Shown one piece after another: positions 1 to 5,464 of a stretch of DNA of 10,913 bases. Under the pieces are notes generated by a model that made no database searches, was not told where the DNA came from, and saw only the letters and a list, made by a program, of their open reading frames with translations. The position numbers and the translations under genes were made by a program. Numbering within the stretch: position 1 is the stretch's first letter; every line of letters begins with the position of its first letter. The stretch lies in NCBI GenBank assembly GCA_009787945.1, contig WQSI01000056.1, positions 1-10,913 on the forward strand, written 5' to 3'. This DNA is from Defluviitaleaceae bacterium (GTDB taxonomy: Bacteria > Bacillota > Clostridia > Lachnospirales > WRAX01).

Positions 1-385
1 CATCATCAAAATGCACTTTAATAAGCCCGTTTATGTCAATTGAATAATAGCCAATCACAGGCTTGGGGTCGCCCTCGTGCAGGCTCTCGCCAAGTATATC
101 AAATGGCGACTTGTCCACAAGTTCTTGACGAACCACAAGTTCAGGGGGCAATTGGTACGTCATATAATATGTGTCTGTATCCTCATCATAAAAATACTCA
201 AATTGCAAAAGTGCCGTTTCCTTAAAGGCGATTTTGAAATAATAGTCATTGTTTAAATAATAGTTGCTGACAGGATTTCCGCCAGTGTCAGTAATTTCCA
301 CGGGGCTTGTTACAAAATCTCCCAAGTTAAAGCTATAGCCCGACGACAGCTTGTTGATTATATTCGCGCTTGCTATTGGATTCAT
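1..385 (-). CDS. Partial adhesin-like surface protein, N-terminal 128 codons
   Basis: This reading frame starts at an ATG (383-385) preceded on the minus strand by GAGGAG about 7 nt upstream. It runs without a stop off the left edge of the window, so the C-terminus is not seen. The visible protein is rich in Tyr, Asp and Asn and has alternating beta-strand patterns, such as YYFKIAF, TYYMTYQLPPELVV and VIGYYSIDINGLIKVHF. From memory, this pattern resembles the N-terminal beta-sandwich region of clostridial cell-wall adhesins that carry FctA/Cna-type isopeptide domains; it is a resemblance, not a domain match. Oddly, no signal peptide is present: residues 1-20 contain no hydrophobic stretch, although the SD and start look genuine. 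It diverges from the FctA-like gene at 518, which fits a surface-protein locus. Export by a non-Sec route, a missing 5' exon-like segment, or decay are all possible. Confidence 0.6.
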   Translation of the reverse strand, partial: MNPIASANIINKLSSGYSFNLGDFVTSPVEITDTGGNPVSNYYLNNDYYFKIAFKETALLQFEYFYDEDTDTYYMTYQLPPELVVRQELVDKSPFDILGESLHEGDPKPVIGYYSIDINGLIKVHFDD

Positions 386-412
386 AACACACTCCTCATT
401 TTGATTTATTGT

Positions 413-442
413 ATTATATGGATATGTGCCGTTTGTCGTGAA
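413..442 (-). promoter_or_regulatory. Possible promoter of the minus-strand adhesin-like gene
   Basis: Reading the minus strand, a perfect -10 hexamer TATAAT (413-418) lies 27 nt before the start codon. A weak -35 TTCACG (437-442) sits 18 nt further upstream. The -10 is good and the -35 poor, so this is tentative. No comparably good promoter was seen for the divergent gene at 518. Confidence 0.35.
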
Positions 443-517
443 AAATACTTATCTGTAACGCTTTTTGGGCTGCTGCGTATTATGGAGCAAGGTATTTATT
501 TTTAAGGAGTGGATTTT

Positions 518-1231
518 ATGCAGGTTTCGGTACAGTTAAGAGCGCAAAAACTCACCCTAGGGACCGAGCAAATCGGCGGAGAATTTAATTATCAGCTGAT
601 TAGGGGTGAAAGCGAACTTGTTGAAAGCGTAACCAACAATGCTGATGGTTCAATTGTTTTTTCTGCAATTTCATTTGACGAAGCAGAATCTTACGACTTT
701 CAAATCGTTGAAGAACCTGTCGGGGGCAATTGGGAAAACAATGCGCCGACTTCATATAATGTTACTGTTGTTGTAGAAGATAATGGGGGTGCGCTTGAAG
801 CGCGCATAAACTACCCCGAAGGCTTCCCGATTTTCACCAACACATACACCACCGCAACCAAAGGGCTAATTATGTTTGAAGCAATAGAATACACCCAAGC
901 AGGCATATATCATTACGTCATCCGCGAAATTACACCCTCGGGGGGCGGCTGGACAACTGACGGGCGTAGCTATGAGGTTATAGTAACCATAGAAGATGAT
1001 GGCTATGGCAATTTAATCCCCAGCATATCTTACCCAAACGGCTTCCCCGAATTTATCAACACCTATTCTGTAACACCTGTCTGTGTTGTAATAACTGCCA
1101 ACAAGGCTGCCATCGGCGCGGATTTGCCTGAAGGAAGATTCGAGTTTGGGCTGTTTGACGAATATGGATATTTAACTGAAACCACAACCAATAGAGCGGC
1201 AGACAGAACCCTGCCAAATCCGCCCCAATAA
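518..1231 (+). CDS. FctA/pilin isopeptide-type repeat protein, apparently broken at its 3' end
   Basis: The start is ATG 518, with AAGGAG (504-509) 8 nt upstream; a GTG at 509 is in frame but sits on the SD. The 237-aa product contains repeats of the streptococcal FctA (pilin isopeptide linkage) type. Recognisable elements are GEFNYQL, a TNNADGSIVF turn, VIREITPSGGGW, and strands ending YPEGFPIFTNTY and YPNGFPEFINTY. Domain 1 (about residues 10-108) looks complete. Domain 2 (about 109-185) lacks its first strands, because NTY runs directly into TATKGLIMF. Domain 3 starts (GRFEFGLFDEYG) but stops after about 50 residues. Domain 3's second half continues in another frame in the next ORF. There is no signal peptide, LPXTG motif or membrane anchor. 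In the family such domains form cell-wall-linked pilins stabilised by intramolecular Lys-Asn bonds; here the protein is probably a fragment or decayed. Confidence 0.6.
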   Translation: MQVSVQLRAQKLTLGTEQIGGEFNYQLIRGESELVESVTNNADGSIVFSAISFDEAESYDFQIVEEPVGGNWENNAPTSYNVTVVVEDNGGALEARINYPEGFPIFTNTYTTATKGLIMFEAIEYTQAGIYHYVIREITPSGGGWTTDGRSYEVIVTIEDDGYGNLIPSISYPNGFPEFINTYSVTPVCVVITANKAAIGADLPEGRFEFGLFDEYGYLTETTTNRAADRTLPNPPQ

Positions 1232-1253
1232 AAGAAGCCAAGGAGGGGTCTTG

Positions 1254-1652
1254 ATGAGCCGTAACCACAAAATAATTTTCCCCAAGTTGACGTTCACATC
1301 TGAGGGCGAATATCTGTACACCATAAAAGAACTAACGCCCCCAGGCGAAATATGGAAAACAGATGGCAGGGTTTTCCGCGTTATCGTTACTGTGACTGAA
1401 AACTCACAGGGCAACCTTGTCGCTAAATTAAGCTACCCCGACGGCTTCCCAGAGTTTGTCAACATATATTGCGATAAGCATCCGCCAAAGCCAAAATGTG
1501 ACCCCTGCAAACACTTTAACCGCCTGCCCTTCCCAATGTACTGGTTTTCGCCTCCCCAAAAAGCAGAGTTCGCAGAGCTTACAAAAAAATTCCCACGCAT
1601 GTTTGAAAGCGACTGGTGGCAAACATTGTTTGAGAGCCTACGCGAAGATTAA
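1254..1652 (+). CDS. FctA-like domain fragment with Cys-rich tail (second piece of the same protein, or a separate small gene)
   Basis: It starts at ATG 1254 (a TTG at 1251 is also in frame), with AAGGAGGGG (1240-1248) just upstream, so it could be translated on its own. The first 65 residues are the second half of an FctA-like domain: KIIFPKLTF, EGEYLYTIKELTPPGEIW, VIVTVTEN, LSYPDGFPEFVNIY. They complete domain 3 of the upstream ORF, but in the +1 frame. From the point where the domains should join (about 1193-1271) there are about 64 nt more than a continuous domain needs. The tail (residues 66-132) holds CDKHPPKPKCDPCKHF followed by aromatic, charged sequence, with no LPXTG motif or membrane segment. 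Either an insertion split one gene and a start site arose in it, or these are two coupled cistrons (22 nt between stop and ATG). Confidence 0.5.
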   Translation: MSRNHKIIFPKLTFTSEGEYLYTIKELTPPGEIWKTDGRVFRVIVTVTENSQGNLVAKLSYPDGFPEFVNIYCDKHPPKPKCDPCKHFNRLPFPMYWFSPPQKAEFAELTKKFPRMFESDWWQTLFESLRED

Positions 1653-1721
1653 AGACCTGTTCTGAAATATAGTTTTTGTCCGATTGACTGCGCCACAAGA
1701 ACACGAGAGCTTCCATACCTA

Positions 1722-1988
1722 TTATAAATTGAAACGGCTCACGCTTAGTCTGCGTGAGCCGTTTTTGCCGTTGAAAATCACATCTTCACAATTTGCATTT
1801 CCGAACACAAGAGAGGAAGCTCCTGTTTTTAGCGTTTTATTGTGCAGATTTTGAGGATTAGATTTCGTAATCCAATAACCATCTACAAAGTATAATGTGA
1901 TATTACCATCGTCATTTTCAATTCTTGTTACACGGCAGTCATGCAAACTGAAATCTCCGTATTTATATTGTGCTTGAAATTCGTACAT
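1722..1988 (-). CDS. Small hypothetical protein, 88 aa, C-terminus probably replaced
   Basis: The start is ATG 1986-1988, with AGGGGGT on the minus strand 7 nt upstream. The product begins MYEFQAQYKYGDFSLHDCRV, followed by TRIENDDGNITLYFVDGYWIT. This short all-beta pattern (HDCRV, then a strand ending in an aromatic-rich DGYW) resembles small unclassified proteins common in Firmicutes, but I cannot assign a family or function. Its last 11 codons (GSRRLSVSRFN region) are encoded by the perfect terminator hairpin at 1732-1764. Such a tail is unlikely to be original, so the 3' end was probably rewritten or truncated. The neighbours are a convergent surface-protein fragment and a repeat-rich stretch. 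Confidence 0.5.
   Translation of the reverse strand: MYEFQAQYKYGDFSLHDCRVTRIENDDGNITLYFVDGYWITKSNPQNLHNKTLKTGASSLVFGNANCEDVIFNGKNGSRRLSVSRFNL
1732..1766 (+). terminator. Intrinsic terminator after the FctA-like genes
   Basis: A perfect 13-bp stem (AAACGGCTCACGC, 1732-1744, with 1752-1764) has a 7-nt loop and is followed by a run of five T (1762-1766). It lies inside the last codons of the convergent gene 1722-1988, so it may serve both directions. On the minus strand the stem is followed only by TTTCAATTT. Confidence 0.75.
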
Positions 1989-1998
1989 TGTGATACCC

Positions 1999-2020
1999 CC
2001 TAAACACCAAATTGTTTAGG
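1999..2020 (-). promoter_or_regulatory. Leader hairpin overlapping the SD of the 88-aa gene
   Basis: On the minus strand CCTAAACA-ATTTGG-TGTTTAGG forms a perfect 8-bp stem. Its 3' arm ends in AGG and runs straight into GGGTATCACAATG, so the SD (AGGGGG) of the gene starting at 1988 is partly inside the stem. This could limit translation; no ligand or factor is suggested by the sequence. Confidence 0.35.
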
Positions 2021-2049
2021 TAACTATATATAGCTTTACACAACACCCT

Positions 2050-2143
2050 GTAGGGGCGCATATTATGCGCCCGTTGTCCGACAAAAGCGATACTAATGCA
2101 GAATACGTTTATCCAGCAGCGGGCGCATAATATGCGCCCCTAC
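2050..2143. repeat. 94-bp MITE-like element with perfect 24-bp terminal inverted repeats
   Basis: The left end (2050-2073) and right end (2120-2143) are exact reverse complements over 24 bp, reading GTAGGGGCGCATA... at the outside. Each arm contains a 19-bp palindrome (GGGCGCATA-T-TATGCGCCC, 2054-2072), so the element can fold either as two small cruciforms or as one long hairpin around a 46-nt core. The core shows no ORF. From general experience, GTAGGGGCG-type palindromic repeats are scattered in many Firmicutes genomes, which fits a mobile or repetitive intergenic element. No transposase is nearby and no clear target duplication was seen. Confidence 0.7.
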
Positions 2144-2161
2144 GATGTACGGTAATGATGC

Positions 2162-2265
2162 CAAGTTGTGGAGTTTATGTAAAGTTGTGGAGTTTATGTA
2201 AAGTTGTGGAGTTTATGTAAAGTTGTGGAGTTTATGTAAAGTTGTGGAGTTTATGTAAAGTTGTA
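2162..2265. repeat. Tandem repeat, 19-bp unit, five full copies plus a partial
   Basis: The unit AAAGTTGTGGAGTTTATGT is repeated at 2162-2180 (first base C instead of A), 2181-2199, 2200-2218, 2219-2237 and 2238-2256. A 9-base partial copy runs to 2265. The copies are otherwise identical, which implies recent slippage or unequal recombination. There are no spacers, so it is not CRISPR. The 19-bp period is close to two helical turns, but no known regulator site was recognised. It lies between the MITE-like element and a gene remnant, in a non-coding stretch. Confidence 0.8.
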
Positions 2266-2270
2266 TATAA

Positions 2271-2405
2271 TTACCTTAATAAATAGTGATACAAATGTGT
2301 AAATTCTACAACAAGGCTTTTGTCGAAATAATAAATCTCAACGCCAAAAAATTCATGTTCATAAAACGCTTTGTCATAATCGTCCAAATCACTCCAATAT
2401 ACTTT
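2271..2405 (-). pseudogene. C-terminal remnant of a small protein gene
   Basis: On the minus strand an open frame of 44 codons ends at TAA (2271-2273). It is blocked upstream by an in-frame TAA (2406-2408) and has no start codon or SD. It encodes VYWSDLDDYDKAFYEHEFFG and then VEIYYFDKSLVVEFTHLYHY. This acidic, aromatic-rich, protein-like sequence is not expected by chance in this AT-rich stretch. I read it as the 3' end of a gene whose 5' part is gone. The family is unknown. The rest of the gene-poor stretch 1989-2532 holds only the two repeats listed and a 29-codon plus-strand frame (2419-2508) without an SD. Confidence 0.4.
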
Positions 2406-2532
2406 TTATTATTCTAGCATGGATAACCGCACAGTACAAGATGGGATTTCAAATGAGCGTAAATGCTTATGTGATTGGTATAGAGAATTAGAACAAAACG
2501 AAATGTGAAGAATATTTGGTGGAGGTGATTTT

Positions 2533-3231
2533 TTGAAATTGGAAAATAAGAGGTTTTTGGTGACGGGGGCAGGTTCTGGTTTGGGGCGGGCTTTGGTTGG
2601 GCGGTTGGCGCGGGTGGATGGAGCGAAAATTGTTGCTGTTACCAGTTATATTGATGTGTCAAAGCCTGAAAGTGTTGATAAGATGATAGATTTTGCCATT
2701 GAGCGTATGGGTGGTTTAGATTGTGTGATTGCCTGCGCGGGCTTTGGGTATTATGAAAGCTTTGGCGAGGGGGGTGGTGGTTTTGGTCATATAAAACAAA
2801 TTTTTGAAACAAATGTGCTGTCGCCTCTGTACACTTTAGAGAGATTTTTGTTAAAAACCGAGGGGGATGTTGCTTTTGTTGCTGTTTCGTCTATGTTGGG
2901 CAAGCTTGGCATTGCGGGCATGTCTTTATATTCTGCCACAAAACACGCCTTGGCAGGTTTTGGCTCTGCCTATAAATTTGAAAAGCCAGAAAGGCTGCAT
3001 TATATGACCGCTTACCCCATTAGCCTGAAAACCAATTTTTGGAGCAAATTGCCGCCAGACATACCAATTCCGAAACCTATGCAAACCGCCGACGCGGCAG
3101 CAAAGTCAATTTTGCAGGGATTGTGCAAAAGAAAGTGTGAAGTTTACACGCTACCTTTGTCAAAAATGTTCGCGGTTCTTCCCTTGCCCTATCAGCTTAT
3201 CAGTGCCTTAAAATTCCGAATATGGCTCTAG
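2533..3231 (+). CDS. Short-chain dehydrogenase/reductase (SDR), internally shortened
   Basis: It starts at TTG 2533, with an excellent GGAGGTGA 7 nt upstream. The 232-aa product is a classical SDR. It has the Gly-rich dinucleotide motif TGAGSGLG (11-18), CAG (68-70) in place of the usual NAG, Asn94 in FETNVLSPL, catalytic Ser120, and YSATK with Tyr133 and Lys137. SDRs use NAD(P)H to reduce or oxidise carbonyl or hydroxyl groups; the substrate cannot be told. Between strand beta2 (KIVAV) and the start of the next conserved block (DVSKPESV) only about four residues remain, where roughly 20-25 are usual. The beta2-alpha2 loop and helix that choose NADH or NADPH are therefore missing. Whether it folds is uncertain. 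The 5' half is very G-rich and the 3' half C-rich. A terminator-like hairpin separates it from dapF. Confidence 0.85.
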   Translation: MKLENKRFLVTGAGSGLGRALVGRLARVDGAKIVAVTSYIDVSKPESVDKMIDFAIERMGGLDCVIACAGFGYYESFGEGGGGFGHIKQIFETNVLSPLYTLERFLLKTEGDVAFVAVSSMLGKLGIAGMSLYSATKHALAGFGSAYKFEKPERLHYMTAYPISLKTNFWSKLPPDIPIPKPMQTADAAAKSILQGLCKRKCEVYTLPLSKMFAVLPLPYQLISALKFRIWL

Positions 3232-3238
3232 ACAAAAA

Positions 3239-3277
3239 ACCTCCCGTATGGTAAAATACCGTTATGGGGGTGTTTTT
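3239..3277 (+). terminator. Terminator-like hairpin between SDR gene and dapF
   Basis: An imperfect stem pairs 3239-3253 (ACCTCCCGTATGGTA) with 3257-3271 (TACCGTTATGGGGGT), with a 3-nt loop, and is followed by GTTTTTATTT. It can be an intrinsic terminator of the SDR gene. The 3' arm also contains GGGGGTG, the only SD-like sequence before dapF, and the 5' arm would mask it. A leader control element for dapF is therefore an alternative. Confidence 0.5.
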
Positions 3278-4066
3278 ATTTATCTTGATTTTATAAAAAT
3301 GCATGGATGCGGCAATGATTATATTTATTTCGGAGGGTTTCGAGGGCGCGTTGCCGACCCTCACACAATGGATTTGTTTGGACTTTGCGACCGCCACAAA
3401 GGCATAGGGGGGGATGGTATCGTCCTTGTTTTGCCGTCGGTTGTTGCCCATGGGCGCATGCAAATGTTTAATATAGACGGCAGTGAAGGGGCTATGTGCG
3501 GCAATGCCATACGCTGCGTCGCCAAACTGCTGTTTGATGAGCAAATTGCCCCTGCTGATATGGAAATAGAAACTGCAAGCGGCGTGAAGAAAATAACTGT
3601 CTACCATGAAAATGGCGTTGCCCATTCTGCCCAAGTGGACATGGGGCAGGCGGTTTTGGGCGGGGATTGTTCCTGTGAAGGATACAAATTAACCCGAGTT
3701 TCCATGGGAAACCCTCACGCAGTTGCCTTTTTAGATGAAATTGACAATTTAGATTTGGAAACAATCGGACCACCTATAGAGAATAATCCAATCTTCCCAG
3801 ACCGTGTGAATACGGAGTTTGTGCAAGTGATTGCCCGAAACCACCTAAAAATGCGGGTTTGGGAGCGGGGCAGCGGCGAAACCATGGCTTGCGGCACAGG
3901 AGCATGTGCGGCAGCAGTTGCGGCAGTGCTTAATGGTTTTTGCGACATGGATACAGATATTACTGTGGACCTGCGAGGGGGCAGTTTAATAATCAAATAC
4001 ACAAAAGACACAGTTCTGATGACAGGGGATTGTGTAAAAGTTTTTGAAGGGAAGGTAGAGATATGA
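3248..4066 (+). CDS. dapF: Diaminopimelate epimerase DapF
   Basis: DapF converts LL- to meso-diaminopimelate in the cytoplasm, for lysine and peptidoglycan. The two catalytic cysteines sit in their standard settings: Cys84 in DGSEGAMCGNAIRC and Cys215 in ERGSGETMACGTGACA. Other family blocks present are KMHGCGNDYIY (18-27), CDRHKGIGGDG (47-57), VSMGNPHAVAF (151-161) and FPDRVNTEFV. Up to 272 aa, the normal size. The start is unsure. ATG 3248 has no SD, lies in the hairpin stem and adds about 12 residues before the usual first strand. ATG 3299 would cut that strand off and also has no SD. GGGGG (3266-3270) is well spaced for a rare ATT start at 3278, which would give the normal N-terminus. It overlaps guaA by ATGA, implying coupled translation. 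Confidence 0.95.
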   Translation: MVKYRYGGVFIYLDFIKMHGCGNDYIYFGGFRGRVADPHTMDLFGLCDRHKGIGGDGIVLVLPSVVAHGRMQMFNIDGSEGAMCGNAIRCVAKLLFDEQIAPADMEIETASGVKKITVYHENGVAHSAQVDMGQAVLGGDCSCEGYKLTRVSMGNPHAVAFLDEIDNLDLETIGPPIENNPIFPDRVNTEFVQVIARNHLKMRVWERGSGETMACGTGACAAAVAAVLNGFCDMDTDITVDLRGGSLIIKYTKDTVLMTGDCVKVFEGKVEI

Positions 4067-5280
4067 AAGAACAACAGATGATTTTGGTGCTTGATTTTGG
4101 CGGGCACAACAAGGAATTGGTGGCGCGGGAAGTGCGCGCTATGGGTGTTTATTCTGAAATTCGCCCAGGTTCGTTGACAGTTGATAAGATTAAGGCCCTT
4201 AACCCCATTGGTATTATTTTAACAGGTAACACAGACAAATGCGACCCTGGGGTTCATCAGCTGGGCGTGCCAGTGACTAGCAGCCATGACAACTTGCAAA
4301 GCTTTGTTATGGAAGATTGCAAAGCCCGTGGTGACTATGATGTGGATGGATATTTAGAGCAGAAGGTGGCGGAAATCCGTCAGGCAGTGGGGGAGCAAAG
4401 GGTACTGTTGGCTCTTTCTGGCGGTGTTGACAGCTCTGTGTGTGCCGCTTTGCTTGTTAAAGCCATACCAGGGCAAATAAACTGCATTTTTGTTGACCAC
4501 GGCTTTATGCGCCATGGCGAACCTCATGCAATAGCCAAAGCCTTTGAAGGGCAGGACATAAACTTTGTCAGCATTGATGCAGAAAGCCGTTTTCTGGCAA
4601 AACTTGCAGGTGTGACAGACCCTGAAGAAAAGCGCAAAATTATCGGCCATGAATTTATTACGGTTTTTGAGGAAGAATCCAAAAAGCTAGGTGACATCCT
4701 ATTTTTTGCCCAAGGCACAATCTACCCCGACATTGTCGAAAGCGGCGGGGACTACGGCAACCTAGTAAAAAGCCACCACAACGTAGGCGGCTTGCCCGAA
4801 AAGCTAGGCTTTGAAAAGGTCATCGAGCCTCTTGCAGGGCTTTTTAAAGACGAGGTGCGCAAACTAGGCGCTAAGCTAGGCTTGCCTAACGAAATAGTAA
4901 ACCGCCAGCCCTTCCCAGGTCCTGGTCTTGCTGTCCGCTGCATCGGCGAGCTAACAAAAGCAAAAATGGACACCCTCCGCGCCGCCGACCATATAGTAAC
5001 CCAAGAAATAGAAGCAAATGTAAACCCTGCCCCCCAACAATATTTCTGCGTGCTAACCAACACCCCCTCCGTAGGCATCAAAAACCACACCCGCATCTAC
5101 GACCCAGTAATTGCCGTGCGGGCAATAAACACCCAAGACTTTATGACAGCAACCTACTACCCCATCCCCCACGAAATCCTCGCCAAAATCGCAAACCGCA
5201 TAACAGCAGAGGTGGACGGGGTAAGCCGCGTGGTTTACGACATAACCTCCAAGCCACCAGGAACGGTAGAATGGGAATAA
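4063..5280 (+). CDS. guaA: GMP synthase with deleted glutaminase core, probably ammonia-dependent
   Basis: GuaA aminates XMP to GMP using ATP and ammonia, normally released from glutamine by an N-terminal class I amidotransferase domain. Residues 110-405 are a full ATP-pyrophosphatase plus dimerisation domain: LSGGVDSS (118-125), FVDHGFMRHGE, FAQGTIYPDIVESG, VKSHHNVGGLPE, RQPFPGPGLAVR and a C-terminal DITSKPPGTVEWE. The N-terminal domain is only about 110 residues instead of about 205. It begins normally (ILVLDFGG, VYSEIRPG, LNPIGIILTG, LGVPV at 67-71) and then jumps to the domain's last helix (NLQSFVMEDCKARGD). The nucleophile motif GxCYG and the HPE motif, i.e. all three catalytic residues, are absent. 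Length is 405 aa against about 510-525. Both ends of the domain and the frame are preserved. It is coupled to dapF by an ATGA overlap. Confidence 0.93.
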   Translation: MKEQQMILVLDFGGHNKELVAREVRAMGVYSEIRPGSLTVDKIKALNPIGIILTGNTDKCDPGVHQLGVPVTSSHDNLQSFVMEDCKARGDYDVDGYLEQKVAEIRQAVGEQRVLLALSGGVDSSVCAALLVKAIPGQINCIFVDHGFMRHGEPHAIAKAFEGQDINFVSIDAESRFLAKLAGVTDPEEKRKIIGHEFITVFEEESKKLGDILFFAQGTIYPDIVESGGDYGNLVKSHHNVGGLPEKLGFEKVIEPLAGLFKDEVRKLGAKLGLPNEIVNRQPFPGPGLAVRCIGELTKAKMDTLRAADHIVTQEIEANVNPAPQQYFCVLTNTPSVGIKNHTRIYDPVIAVRAINTQDFMTATYYPIPHEILAKIANRITAEVDGVSRVVYDITSKPPGTVEWE

Positions 5281-5302
5281 TGACAATGAATAAAAACCAT
5301 GT

Positions 5303-5328
5303 AACCGCGGCATTTTTGTCGCGGTTTT
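5303..5328 (+). terminator. Terminator after guaA
   Basis: A 7-bp stem AACCGCG (5303-5309) pairs with CGCGGTT (5320-5326) around a 10-nt loop, followed by TTTTATTATA. It is 22 nt after the guaA stop. Confidence 0.7.
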
Positions 5329-5414
5329 ATTATACCTCACCTCTTGACATTTTTATAATACAAGCGTGGCTCTGGCTTTCTAGTGTACCACCCAAACCCA
5401 TTCACCAAAAACAG

Positions 5415-5443
5415 TTGATAAATCCAACCGCATATGATAAAAT
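5415..5443 (+). promoter_or_regulatory. Sigma-A-like promoter of the Rpn gene
   Basis: -35 TTGATA (5415-5420), a spacer of exactly 17 nt, then -10 TAAAAT (5438-5443). It lies 22 nt before the start codon at 5465, giving a short leader that contains the SD AGGGGG. A second, overlapping TATAAT at 5443-5448 has no -35 at the right distance. Confidence 0.6.
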
Positions 5444-5464
5444 ATAATCATAGGGGGAATTACC

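Noticed and set aside
40..225. 61-codon plus-strand frame
   Set aside because: It lies opposite the adhesin-like minus-strand gene, which has an SD, a start and protein-like composition; the plus-strand frame has neither.
1180..1270. Direct repeat AACCACAA (1180-1187 and 1263-1270) as target duplication or deletion footprint of the FctA insertion
   Set aside because: Removing one repeat plus the interval (83 nt) gives the wrong frame and an immediate stop, so it does not restore the domain.
1190..1275. Programmed frameshift joining the two FctA ORFs
   Set aside because: About 64 extra nt separate the domain halves and no slippery heptamer was seen near the stop; simple insertion or decay explains it better.
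2162..2265. Possible CRISPR array
   Set aside because: The 19-bp units are directly adjacent with no spacers and no cas genes are nearby.
2419..2508. 29-codon frame before the SDR gene ending CDWYRELEQNEM
   Set aside because: It reads somewhat like protein but has no SD, is very short and has no recognisable relatives; at most another remnant.
5344..5359. TTGACA followed by TATAAT
   Set aside because: The hexamers are only 4 nt apart, so they cannot form one promoter; neither has a partner at 16-18 nt.
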